A program made the translations under genes and the position numbers. From assembly GCF_035934735.1 (NCBI RefSeq), contig NZ_CP142396.1, forward strand, positions 2,790,001 to 2,854,000: a stretch of 64,000 nt of DNA, read 5' to 3'. Below the pieces are notes generated by a model. The model had not been told where the DNA came from. It did no database searches and worked only from the letters and a program-made list of their open reading frames with translations. Shown piece after piece: positions 1-8,398 of this stretch (positions are counted from its first letter, which is position 1; the number at the start of each line of letters is the position of its first letter). The DNA is from Sedimentibacter sp. MB31-C6 (GTDB lineage Bacteria > Bacillota > Clostridia > Tissierellales > Sedimentibacteraceae).

Positions 1-192
1 GTAAGAGTTACTGCTAATGAATTTAATCCAGATAATTATACTAGTCAAGTAATTGTCCCAATATTAGCAAATGGAGATCCAATTGGATCAGTATTGTTAT
101 TATCTAAGGAAAAGTCTTCTAAAATGGGTGAAATTGAAGAAAAACTTGTTAAGACAGCAAGTGTATTTTTATCAAGACAAATGGAAAGCTAA
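1..192 (+). CDS. spoVT: Stage V sporulation protein T (SpoVT), C-terminal part; gene starts before the window
   Basis: The reading frame is open from base 1 to TAA at 190-192, giving 63 residues. They resemble the end of the GAF-like domain of SpoVT: a TSQVIVPILANGDPIGSVLL-type strand followed by a KMGEIEEKL...FLSRQME helix. SpoVT is an AbrB-like DNA-binding regulator of forespore genes under sigma G. The N-terminal DNA-binding half lies outside the window, so the call rests on recalled similarity of this C-terminal pattern. A terminator follows directly. Confidence 0.75.
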   Translation, partial: VRVTANEFNPDNYTSQVIVPILANGDPIGSVLLLSKEKSSKMGEIEEKLVKTASVFLSRQMES

Positions 193-203
193 TATATTGT
201 AAT

Positions 204-243
204 AAAAAAAGATGATTTCTTTAAGAAGAATTCATCTTTTTTT
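204..243 (+). terminator. Intrinsic terminator after spoVT
   Basis: An A-rich arm and GATGA pair with TCATC and a run of T. The hairpin ends spoVT transcription 12 bases after its stop codon. Confidence 0.75.
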
Positions 244-321
244 AATGATAGATTTTTTATTATTTATAGGTTTATTTTTTATACATTAATTTAAATTTTT
301 TAGATAAACTTATGGATATTA

Positions 322-330
322 TGGTATAAT
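322..330 (+). promoter_or_regulatory. Extended -10 promoter for the metallo-hydrolase/buk pair
   Basis: TGGTATAAT is an extended -10 element (TGN-TATAAT) 34 bases before the next start codon. No good -35 hexamer is visible at 17 bases, as is common with extended -10 promoters. Confidence 0.55.
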
Positions 331-363
331 GATAATAATTATTATGAGAAGTGAGGAGATTAT

Positions 364-2037
364 ATGAATATAAGATTTTTAGGTGCAGTTAAAGGTGTAA
401 CAGGCTCGAGTCATTTGATAAAATTTAAGGACAAGCTTATAATGCTAGATTGTGGTATGTTCCAAGGAAAAGATGAAGACTTAAATTATGAAGAGCTAGA
501 TGTAAATCCTGCTGATATTGATTATTTATTTTTAAGTCATAGTCATATTGATCATAGTGGGCGTATTCCATTGCTTGTTAAAAAAGGTTTTAAAGGAACT
601 ATATATTGTTCTAAGCCAACCTATGATTTATGTGAAATAATGTTAATAGATAGCGCTCATATTCAGGAAACTGAAGCAGAATGGAAAAACAGAAAAGCAA
701 AACGTTCAGGAAAACCTTTAGTAGAACCTATGTATACTCAAGATGATGCGCAATCCAGTTTTAAATTCTTTAATCCTGTTTTATATGAACAAATTATTAA
801 AATAGATGATTATATAACTGTTAAATTTAACGATGCTGGTCATATTTTAGGTTCATCAATAATAGAAATGTGGTTTAAAGAAGATAATGAAAATATTAAG
901 ATGGTATATTCCGGTGATATTGGTATGAATGAAAAGCCAATACTAAAAGATCCTACAAGTATTGAAAGTGCAGATTATATTATAATGGAATCTACTTATG
1001 GAAACAGATTACATGAGAGTATAGAAAAAAGAACAGAAGAATTAATTAATATGATTTTAAAAACAATAAGAAGAGGAGGTACTGTTGTTATACCTTCCTT
1101 TGCAGTAGGAAGAACTCAAGAGATAATTTATGAATTAAATAAATATTACGATAGTAAATTAAGTTCTAAAAGTTCTGAAATTAACGAGCTTAAAAAAATA
1201 CCTGTATATATTGACAGTCCCTTAGCCACAAAGGCAACTGAAGTATTTAAACGAAATGCTCATGTTTTTGATAAAGAAGCTACAAAATATTTAATGAGTG
1301 GAGATAATCCATTAGAATTTGAAAATCTTCATTTTACTCAAAGTGCAGAAGAATCAAAGCAATTAAATTTTTCAGATGAGCCTAAAATAATCATTTCTGC
1401 AAGTGGAATGTGTGATGCAGGTAGAATTAAGCATCATTTAAAACATAATCTTTGGAAAAAGGAAAGTAGTGTTATCTTTGTTGGTTATCAAGCAGAAGGA
1501 ACATTAGGTAGAAGAATTGTTGATGGTGTGAAAGACGTTAAATTATTTGGTGAGCAAATTCATATAAATGCAGAAATTTTTAATATTGAAGGTTTTTCTG
1601 GGCACGCAGATAAAAATGGATTATTGAATTGGCTAAAGAATTTTAAAGAAAAACCAAAGAAAGTTTTTATAGTACATGGAGAGCCAGAATCTAAAACTGA
1701 GTTTGCAGAGGAAGTAGAAAAAACTTTAGGCTTTGATTGTATTATTCCTAAATATAATATTAGTTATGAAATAAAAACTAAAACAAAAATAGAAGAAATA
1801 CCTGTAAAGAATGAAGAACCTTCTGAAAGACCAATAATAGAGTTAGATGAATCACATATTAAAGAACTAAAGAAAGATATACAAAATCTAAAAAAACTAT
1901 TTGAAAATGCTTTGAATTTAACGGAAGGTTATTTAACTGAAGATGAGATTAAAATTGATAAATATAAAAAAATAAACAACAATATATTAGACTTAGAAAA
2001 TGAGATTATGAATTTAACAATATTAAGTGGAAAATAA
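364..2037 (+). CDS. MBL-fold / beta-CASP hydrolase, probable RNase-like protein
   Basis: This 557-residue protein has the metallo-beta-lactamase metal motif HSHIDH at residues 59-64, a further metal ligand in DAGHILGS (about 157-164) and SGDIG (about 183-187). A beta-CASP cap with ESTYG follows, then an ISASGMCDAGR segment, a conserved SGHADK (His414) and VHGEPES (His438). This is the order seen in bacterial beta-CASP exo/endonucleases of the TTHA0252/YsgA-like RNA-processing group. About 80 residues after the core are lysine/glutamate rich and probably helical. It has a good ribosome site (GTGAGGAG). Only 18 bases separate it from buk, so the two are probably co-transcribed. A role in RNA metabolism is inferred from the family; the substrate is unknown. 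Confidence 0.85.
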   Translation: MNIRFLGAVKGVTGSSHLIKFKDKLIMLDCGMFQGKDEDLNYEELDVNPADIDYLFLSHSHIDHSGRIPLLVKKGFKGTIYCSKPTYDLCEIMLIDSAHIQETEAEWKNRKAKRSGKPLVEPMYTQDDAQSSFKFFNPVLYEQIIKIDDYITVKFNDAGHILGSSIIEMWFKEDNENIKMVYSGDIGMNEKPILKDPTSIESADYIIMESTYGNRLHESIEKRTEELINMILKTIRRGGTVVIPSFAVGRTQEIIYELNKYYDSKLSSKSSEINELKKIPVYIDSPLATKATEVFKRNAHVFDKEATKYLMSGDNPLEFENLHFTQSAEESKQLNFSDEPKIIISASGMCDAGRIKHHLKHNLWKKESSVIFVGYQAEGTLGRRIVDGVKDVKLFGEQIHINAEIFNIEGFSGHADKNGLLNWLKNFKEKPKKVFIVHGEPESKTEFAEEVEKTLGFDCIIPKYNISYEIKTKTKIEEIPVKNEEPSERPIIELDESHIKELKKDIQNLKKLFENALNLTEGYLTEDEIKIDKYKKINNNILDLENEIMNLTILSGK

Positions 2038-2055
2038 ATAAGAAAGGAAGATAGT

Positions 2056-3120
2056 ATGGTCTATAAAATATTAGCAATAAATCCTGGCTCTACATCAACA
2101 AAAATAGCATTATATGAAGATGAAAAGGAAGTATTTATAAAGACTTTGGATCATCCCACAGATTTAATTGATAAGTATGACAGGGTTGAAGATCAATTTC
2201 ATATGAGAAAAGAAATGGTAATGACATGCTTAAAAGAGAATGGATATAATGTAAAGGAATTATCAGCTGTTGCTGCTAGAGGAGGAATGTTGCCTCCTGT
2301 AAAATCTGGAGCGTATATTATTAATGAAACTATGTTAGATACTTTGACAAATAGTCCAGTGATGGAGCATGCATCAAACATGGCTGCGCCAATTGCTTAT
2401 GATATAGCAAAAGAAGCAGGAGTAAATTCTTATATATATGATTCTGTAATGGTTGATGAATTTCCTGATATAGCACGAATTTCTGGTATGCCGGATTTAC
2501 CAAGAACAAGTTCAAGTCATGTTTTAAATACGAGGGCCATGGCAATAAAGGTAGCGAAAAAATATAATAAAAAGTATCAAGATATGAATTTTATAGTTGT
2601 TCATTTAGGAGGTGGAATATCTCTTAATGTTCATGAAAAGGGACGAATTGTTGATTTAGTTTCAGATGATGAAGGACCTTTTTCGCCAGAAAGGTCTGGA
2701 AGGGTTCCTTGCAGGGAATTGATTAATTTATGTTATTCAGGAAAATATGATAAAAAAACTATGCAAAGAAAATTAAGAGGAAATGGTGGGTTAAGAGGCT
2801 ATCTTAATACAGTGGATGCTAGAGAAGTTGAAAAAATGATTGAAAATGGAAATGAAGAAGCCAAAACAATCTATGAAGCCATGGCTTATCAAGTATCTAA
2901 AGGTGTAGGAGAACTTTCGACTGTATTGAAAGGTAATATTGATGCGATTATTATTACTGGAGGCATTGCATATTCAAAAATGTTTACATCATGGATTAAA
3001 GAACGGATATCATTCATAGCACCAGTAGAAATTATTCCTGGTGAAAATGAAATGGAATCATTAGCTTATGGTATTTTAAGAGTATTAAGAGGTGAAGAAA
3101 AAGCAAGAGAATATGTTTAG
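2056..3120 (+). CDS. buk: Butyrate kinase
   Basis: This is an ASKHA-fold acyl kinase of 354 residues, the usual length for Buk. It has the N-terminal phosphate-binding INPGSTSTK (about residues 8-16), the HLGGGISL motif and the C-terminal adenosine motif IITGGIAYSK. Butyrate kinase converts butyryl phosphate and ADP to butyrate and ATP; family members also take branched-chain or aromatic acyl phosphates. The partner phosphotransacylase gene is not adjacent: a ptb lies 31 kb downstream (33505-34410) beside iorAB. Buk here follows the metallo-hydrolase in one short transcription unit closed by the terminator at 3152-3184. The acyl specificity cannot be read from sequence. Confidence 0.92.
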   Translation: MVYKILAINPGSTSTKIALYEDEKEVFIKTLDHPTDLIDKYDRVEDQFHMRKEMVMTCLKENGYNVKELSAVAARGGMLPPVKSGAYIINETMLDTLTNSPVMEHASNMAAPIAYDIAKEAGVNSYIYDSVMVDEFPDIARISGMPDLPRTSSSHVLNTRAMAIKVAKKYNKKYQDMNFIVVHLGGGISLNVHEKGRIVDLVSDDEGPFSPERSGRVPCRELINLCYSGKYDKKTMQRKLRGNGGLRGYLNTVDAREVEKMIENGNEEAKTIYEAMAYQVSKGVGELSTVLKGNIDAIIITGGIAYSKMFTSWIKERISFIAPVEIIPGENEMESLAYGILRVLRGEEKAREYV

Positions 3121-3151
3121 TAAAGGCATCGTAACTTTATAATAATAAATT

Positions 3152-3184
3152 GAGCTTACCTAAATTAATAGGTAAGCTTTTTTA
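3152..3184 (+). terminator. Intrinsic terminator after buk
   Basis: AGCTTACCT pairs with AGGTAAGCT around an A/T loop, followed by six T. Its T run abuts the first base of an intergenic repeat. Confidence 0.85.
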
Positions 3185-3236
3185 CGCCGAAGGGAAACAT
3201 AGGTCACCCTAGCGGCGTTGCGAAGCAACTCTTTTT
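3184..3236 (+). repeat. Structured intergenic repeat, copy 1 (short form)
   Basis: ACGCCGAAGGG...CCCTAGCGGCGT forms an outer stem and GTTGC-GAA-GCAAC forms a second hairpin followed by CTTTTT. Near-identical units occur at 24648-24765 and 40934-41002. This copy lacks the AAGGACG-GAA-CGTCCTT hairpin present in the other two, and its inner stem is mismatched (GGGAAAC against GTCACCC). Confidence 0.8.
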
Positions 3237-3250
3237 AAAAAAACATTTAT

Positions 3251-3324
3251 CGAACTATTACGTATATTTTAATAGCATTGTTCGTAATAATACGAAAATA
3301 ATATTAAAATTTTTATAAATTCGT
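3251..3324 (+). promoter_or_regulatory. Candidate PurR-type operator boxes upstream of purL
   Basis: Four CGAA/TTCG cores lie in alternating orientation: CGAAC (3251-3255), GTTCG (3280-3284), ACGAA (3292-3296) and TTCGT (3320-3324). The middle two form the palindrome TTCGTAATAATACGAA. Bacillus-type PurR binds paired inverted CGAAC-centred boxes upstream of the -35 of pur operons. Position and core fit, but spacing is not the classical one, so the assignment is tentative. Confidence 0.4.
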
Positions 3325-3336
3325 AAAGAAATATCA

Positions 3337-3365
3337 TTGACAAAAGTTTTATATTTTGCTATTAT
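3337..3365 (+). promoter_or_regulatory. Promoter of the purine operon
   Basis: TTGACA, a 17-base spacer and TATTAT: an almost perfect sigma-A promoter 47 bases before the purL start codon. No guanine riboswitch fold was recognised in the short leader. Confidence 0.85.
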
Positions 3366-3412
3366 TAAATTACATTCAAATGAATTAAAATTCCCAAAAA
3401 GGAAGGTCTAAT

Positions 3413-6400
3413 ATGAATTTCAATGTTAAGAGAGTTTTTGTAGAAAAAAGAAATGGATTTAATACAGAAGCTTTAAATCTTTTTTACAACTTTAAGGAAA
3501 ATCTTAATCTAAGTAGTTTGAAAAATATTAGAATTCTAAATAGATATGATGTATCTAATATTAACGATGAAGATTTTCAAAAAGCTGTTAATTTAGTTTT
3601 TTCTGAACCAAATCAAGATTTAGTTTTTTTAGAGGATGTTGACATATTAAATTATAGAGTATTTGCAATTGAATATTTACCAGGACAGTATGATCAAAGA
3701 GCTGACTCAGCAGCTCAATGTATACAAATAATTACTGGTAAGGAAAAACCTTTAGTAAGGTTTGCAAGAGTTATAGTTCTGGAAGGAGAACTAACAGATA
3801 TAGAATTTGAAAAAGTTAAAAAGTACTATATTAATCCAGTTGATTCAAGGGAAGCTAATTTAACAAAACCAGAAACATTAGCTGAAATTTATTTTGAAGC
3901 TGAAAGTGTTGATATTATAAGTAATTTTGTAAACAAATCTGAAGATGAAATAGAAAAGTTTCGTAATAATATGGGGCTTGCTATGAGTATTGAGGATTTG
4001 CTTTTTTGTCAGGAGTATTTTAAATATACTGAAAAAAGAAATCCAACAATTACAGAAATAAAAGTGATAGATACTTATTGGTCCGATCACTGTAGGCATA
4101 CAACTTTTTCTACTGTTATTGAAAATATTGATTTTGGAAAAGGTATAATTTCAGAAGAAATTAAAAATACTTTTGATAAATATCTTGAAAGTAGAAATTT
4201 TGTGTATAATGATAAACAGAAGGATATTTGTTTAATGGATTTAGCTACTATTGGTGCAAAAGAATTAAGAAAGCAAGGACTTCTTGATGATTTAGAAATA
4301 TCCGATGAAATCAATGCCTGTAGTATAGTTATCAAAGTTGAAATAGATGGTAAAGATGAAGAATGGCTTTTAATGTTTAAAAATGAAACTCATAATCATC
4401 CAACTGAAATTGAACCTTTTGGTGGTGCTGCTACATGTCTTGGAGGTGCAATAAGAGATCCTTTATCTGGACGGTCTTACGTTTATCAGGCAATGAGGGT
4501 TACAGGTAGTGGAGATCCTAGACAAAGTATAGAAGATACATTAACAGGTAAACTTCCTCAAAGAAAAATTTCTACAGAAGCAACAGAAGGCTATAGTTCT
4601 TATGGCAATCAAATAGGTCTTTCGACGGGACATGTACTAGAAATTTATCATAGTGATTTCATTGCGAAACGAATGGAAATTGGTGCAGTAATAGGAGCTG
4701 CTCCAAAGGATAATGTAGTGAGAGGAAATCCTGAAAAAGGTGATGTTGTAATACTTTTAGGCGGGAGAACTGGAAGAGATGGCTGTGGTGGAGCAACAGG
4801 TTCATCTAAGGAGCATACAGAAGAATCAATTAATTTATGTGGTTCTGAAGTTCAAAAGGGAAATGCGCCTACAGAGAGAAAAATACAAAGACTATTTAGA
4901 AACCCAAGCGTTAGTAAATTAATAAAGAGATGTAATGATTTTGGCGCAGGAGGAGTTTCAGTTGCAATAGGAGAACTTGCAGATGGTTTAATTATAAATT
5001 TAGATTTAGTTCCAAAAAAATATAAGGGATTAGACGGAACTGAACTTGCCATATCAGAATCTCAAGAAAGAATGGCAGTTGTTGTTAAAAAAGAAGATAT
5101 TAAAATATTTAATGAATTAGCTCATAAGGAGAACCTTGAATCAACAGCTGTTGCTGAGGTGACTGATGACAGAAGACTTGTAATGAACTGGAAGGGACAT
5201 ACAATATTAAATATTAGCAGAGATTTTTTAGATACTAATGGTAAAAAGCAATACATTAATGCATTAATAAAAGAACCTCTAGTAAAAGAAATAAATATTA
5301 TTAATAATTTTAAAAGTGATAATTTAAAGGAAATGTGGCTAGAAAATTTAAAAGATTTAAATGTAGCATGTCAGAAAGGAATGGTAGAAAGGTTTGATTC
5401 TACTATAGGAGCAGGAACAGTGTTAATGCCTTTTGGAGGGAAAAATCAATTAACTCCTTCTGAGGGGATGGTAGCTAAAATTCCTGTTCAAAGAGGAACG
5501 ACAAATACATGTTCATTAATGGCACATGGCTATGATCCATTTCTTTCTAAGATTAGTCCTTATCATGGTGCCATGTATGCAGTTATTCATTCAGTTGCCA
5601 AAATTGTATCAATGGGTGGAAATTATAAAAATATTAGATTAACCTTTCAAGAGTACTTTGAAAAATTAAACAAGGATCCTGAAAAATGGGGGAAACCATT
5701 AAGCGCTTTATTAGGAGCTTTTAAGGCACAACATGAAATGAAAATTCCAGCTATAGGTGGTAAAGATAGTATGTCAGGTACATTCAAAGATTTAAATGTA
5801 CCACCGACTTTAGTTAGTTTTGCAGTTACCACATCTAAAGTCAAAAATATAATATCACCAGAATTTAAAAAAATTAATAGCAAAGTTGTTTTAGTAAATA
5901 TTAAAAAAGATAAATTTAATTTACCAGATTTTGATGATTTAAAAAGAAAATATGAATCCATATATGAGGCTGTATCTTTAAGAAAAATATTGAGTGCACA
6001 TACAGTTGGATATGGAGGTACTGCTGCTGCAATAAGTAAAATGACTTTTGGGAATGATATTGGTTTCAGAACAAAAGAAGGTTTGTTAGTTGATTCAAAA
6101 GGATATTTTTCACCTAATTATGGAGATATAATACTTGAATTAGAACAAAATATAGATATAGATTTAGAATGTATAGAATTAGGATACACTACTAGTGAAA
6201 AAAATGTTGTCGTAAATAGTTCTTTTATAATAACGATAGACGAAATGAAAAAGTCATGGATAGAACCATTAAATGATATTTATCCTATTAAAAAAGATTT
6301 ATCAGAAACAATAGAAAAATATTACCATACTGGAGGTATTAAACTAAAATCTACATTAAATATTGCAAAACCTAAGGTGCTTATTCCAACATTTCCTGGA

Positions 6401-7165
6401 ACAAACTGTGAATATGATACTAAAAGAGCTTTCGAAAGAGCTGGTGCTAATGCAGAAATTTATGTATTTAGAAATCTAAGTGCTTTTGATATAGAAGAAT
6501 CGATTAGAGAAATGAATAATTTAATAAGACAGTCACAGATAATTGCGTTTCCGGGAGGATTTAGTTCGGGAGATGAACCCGAAGGATCAGGTAAATTTAT
6601 ATCAGCAGTTTTTCGAAATGAATTGCTAAAGGAAGCGGTTATGGATTTATTAAGAAACAGAGATGGATTAATAATTGGAATTTGCAACGGTTTCCAAGCT
6701 TTAATTAAACTTGGTCTTGTGCCATTTGGAGAAATTGTAGATATGAAAGATGGGTATCCTACTCTAACTTACAATAAAATAGGTAGACATATTTCTACTT
6801 TTGCTAGAACCAAGGTAGTGTCCAATTTGTCTCCATGGTTAAAAGGTTGTAATATAGGCGATACGCATAATATACCTATATCACATGGAGAAGGAAGATT
6901 TGTTGCAAGTGAATACTGGATTAAAAAATTGAAGGAAAATGGACAAATTGCTACTCAATATGTTGATTTCGATGGTAATCCATCCTATGATGGACTATTC
7001 AACCCAAACGGATCGACATACGCAGTAGAATGTATTACAAGTCCCGATGGAAGAGTTTTAGGAAAAATGGGACATTCTGAAAGACTTGATAAGGATATAT
7101 ATGTAAATATTCCAGGAAATAAGGACCAACTAATATTTGAGTCAGGCGTTAATTATTATAAGTAG
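3413..7165 (+). CDS. purL: Phosphoribosylformylglycinamidine synthase, single-chain form
   Basis: This 1,250-residue enzyme catalyses the fourth step of IMP synthesis (FGAR + glutamine + ATP to FGAM). It is the long single-chain form: an N-terminal PurS-like region, two AIRS-type ATP-binding halves (for example FKNETHNHPTEIEPFGGAATC and AIGGKDSMSG), and a C-terminal class I glutaminase. The glutaminase has nucleophile Cys1091 in GICNGFQ and the terminal GHSERL-type His/Glu region. It replaces the separate PurS, PurQ and short PurL of bacilli; no purS or purQ is present here. It is first in the operon, with ribosome site AAAGGAAGG. Length and domain order match the clostridial/streptococcal clade of the family. 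Confidence 0.95.
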   Translation: MNFNVKRVFVEKRNGFNTEALNLFYNFKENLNLSSLKNIRILNRYDVSNINDEDFQKAVNLVFSEPNQDLVFLEDVDILNYRVFAIEYLPGQYDQRADSAAQCIQIITGKEKPLVRFARVIVLEGELTDIEFEKVKKYYINPVDSREANLTKPETLAEIYFEAESVDIISNFVNKSEDEIEKFRNNMGLAMSIEDLLFCQEYFKYTEKRNPTITEIKVIDTYWSDHCRHTTFSTVIENIDFGKGIISEEIKNTFDKYLESRNFVYNDKQKDICLMDLATIGAKELRKQGLLDDLEISDEINACSIVIKVEIDGKDEEWLLMFKNETHNHPTEIEPFGGAATCLGGAIRDPLSGRSYVYQAMRVTGSGDPRQSIEDTLTGKLPQRKISTEATEGYSSYGNQIGLSTGHVLEIYHSDFIAKRMEIGAVIGAAPKDNVVRGNPEKGDVVILLGGRTGRDGCGGATGSSKEHTEESINLCGSEVQKGNAPTERKIQRLFRNPSVSKLIKRCNDFGAGGVSVAIGELADGLIINLDLVPKKYKGLDGTELAISESQERMAVVVKKEDIKIFNELAHKENLESTAVAEVTDDRRLVMNWKGHTILNISRDFLDTNGKKQYINALIKEPLVKEINIINNFKSDNLKEMWLENLKDLNVACQKGMVERFDSTIGAGTVLMPFGGKNQLTPSEGMVAKIPVQRGTTNTCSLMAHGYDPFLSKISPYHGAMYAVIHSVAKIVSMGGNYKNIRLTFQEYFEKLNKDPEKWGKPLSALLGAFKAQHEMKIPAIGGKDSMSGTFKDLNVPPTLVSFAVTTSKVKNIISPEFKKINSKVVLVNIKKDKFNLPDFDDLKRKYESIYEAVSLRKILSAHTVGYGGTAAAISKMTFGNDIGFRTKEGLLVDSKGYFSPNYGDIILELEQNIDIDLECIELGYTTSEKNVVVNSSFIITIDEMKKSWIEPLNDIYPIKKDLSETIEKYYHTGGIKLKSTLNIAKPKVLIPTFPGTNCEYDTKRAFERAGANAEIYVFRNLSAFDIEESIREMNNLIRQSQIIAFPGGFSSGDEPEGSGKFISAVFRNELLKEAVMDLLRNRDGLIIGICNGFQALIKLGLVPFGEIVDMKDGYPTLTYNKIGRHISTFARTKVVSNLSPWLKGCNIGDTHNIPISHGEGRFVASEYWIKKLKENGQIATQYVDFDGNPSYDGLFNPNGSTYAVECITSPDGRVLGKMGHSERLDKDIYVNIPGNKDQLIFESGVNYYK

Positions 7166-7173
7166 GAGGATAT

Positions 7174-7668
7174 ATGAAAGTAGCTATTATTATGGGAAGT
7201 GATTCAGACTTTCCGGTTGTTGAAAAAGGATATAACATATTAAAAGATTTTGGAGTAGCAGTTGATGTAAGAGTTATTTCGGCTCATAGGACACCTGAGG
7301 TTGCTTTTGATTTTGCAAAACAAGCTGAAGAGAATGGTTATGAAGTTATAATAGGCGCAGCAGGTAAGGCAGCTCATTTGCCTGGAGTTTTAGCAGGATG
7401 CACATCATTACCTGTAATTGGGCTTCCAATCAAATCATCAGAGTTAGATGGAATAGATGCATTACTAGCTATAGTTCAGATGCCACCAGGAGTTCCTGTT
7501 GCTACAGTTGCAATAAATGGTGCAGATAATGCAGCATTACTTGCTATTCAAATATTATCAGTAAAATATGAAGATTTGAGAATTAAATTCAAAGATTATA
7601 AAAATAAAATGGCTCAAAAAGTTATAGATAAAAATATAAAACTAAATGAAAAATTAAGTTGTAAATAA
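7174..7668 (+). CDS. purE: 5-(carboxyamino)imidazole ribonucleotide mutase
   Basis: PurE has 164 residues. It carries the phosphate-binding MGSDSD loop (residues 8-13), SAHRTPE (about 41-47), AGKAAHLPG and a MPPGVPVATVA segment. The enzyme makes CAIR in step six of purine synthesis. The family normally reads AGGAAHLPG where this protein has AGKAAHLPG. No purK lies in the operon or the window, so the usual partner that makes N5-CAIR is missing locally. Either purK is elsewhere or the enzyme uses AIR and CO2 directly; this cannot be settled from the sequence. It starts 8 bases after purL with AGGAGG. Confidence 0.93.
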   Translation: MKVAIIMGSDSDFPVVEKGYNILKDFGVAVDVRVISAHRTPEVAFDFAKQAEENGYEVIIGAAGKAAHLPGVLAGCTSLPVIGLPIKSSELDGIDALLAIVQMPPGVPVATVAINGADNAALLAIQILSVKYEDLRIKFKDYKNKMAQKVIDKNIKLNEKLSCK

Positions 7669-7680
7669 TAGGAGGTTGAA

Positions 7681-8388
7681 ATGAAAAAAACAGAAATGTT
7701 ATATGAAGGTAAAGCAAAAAAAGTATATAAAACTGATGATGAAAAGAAATATATTGTTGAATATAAAGACGATGCTACAGCATTTAACGGTGAAAAAAAG
7801 GGTACAATAGTTGGTAAGGGTGTAGTTAATAATAAGATGTCAGCAGCTCTTTTCGCTATTCTAGAAGAAGAAGGTATACCAACTCATCAAGTTGAACTTT
7901 TAAGTGACAGAGAATCTTTGGTTAAGGCAGTTAAAATTTTACCAATTGAAGTTATTGTAAGAAATGTTGCTGCCGGTTCATTAGCTAAAAGATTAGGATT
8001 AGAAGAAGGAACTCCTATGAAGAAAACTATACTTGAATTCTGTTATAAAAATGATGCTCTCGGAGATCCAATGATAAATGATTATCATATAGCAGCTATG
8101 AATTTCGCAACAGATGAACAATTAGATACTGTTAAAAAGTATGCAATAAAAATAAATGATATATTGAAAAAATTCTTTATTGAAAGAAATATTAAGTTAA
8201 TCGATTTTAAATTGGAATTTGGGATATATGATGGAATAGTTATACTTGCTGATGAAATATCACCTGATACATGTAGGTTATGGGACGGTAATAGTAATAA
8301 AAAACTTGATAAAGATAGATTTAGAAGAGATTTAGGTGGAGTAGAAGAAGTTTATCAGGAAGTATTGAATAGAATCAGCAAAAAATAA
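7681..8388 (+). CDS. purC: SAICAR synthase
   Basis: A 235-residue ATP-grasp-like enzyme that joins CAIR and aspartate. Recognisable features are YEGKAKKVY at the N-terminus, [20 protein letters not shown] in the centre, [10 protein letters not shown] and the metal-binding [11 protein letters not shown]. Length is typical for bacterial PurC. It begins 12 bases after purE with a TAGGAGG site and ends 10 bases before purF, so it sits firmly inside the operon. purB, which would act next, is not in this window. Confidence 0.95.
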   Translation: MKKTEMLYEGKAKKVYKTDDEKKYIVEYKDDATAFNGEKKGTIVGKGVVNNKMSAALFAILEEEGIPTHQVELLSDRESLVKAVKILPIEVIVRNVAAGSLAKRLGLEEGTPMKKTILEFCYKNDALGDPMINDYHIAAMNFATDEQLDTVKKYAIKINDILKKFFIERNIKLIDFKLEFGIYDGIVILADEISPDTCRLWDGNSNKKLDKDRFRRDLGGVEEVYQEVLNRISKK

Positions 8389-8398
8389 GGAGATACTA

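Noticed and set aside
3121-3412. Guanine or other purine riboswitch before purL
   Set aside because: The leader after the promoter is about 40 bases, too short for a riboswitch, and the upstream hairpins belong to the buk terminator and the intergenic repeat.
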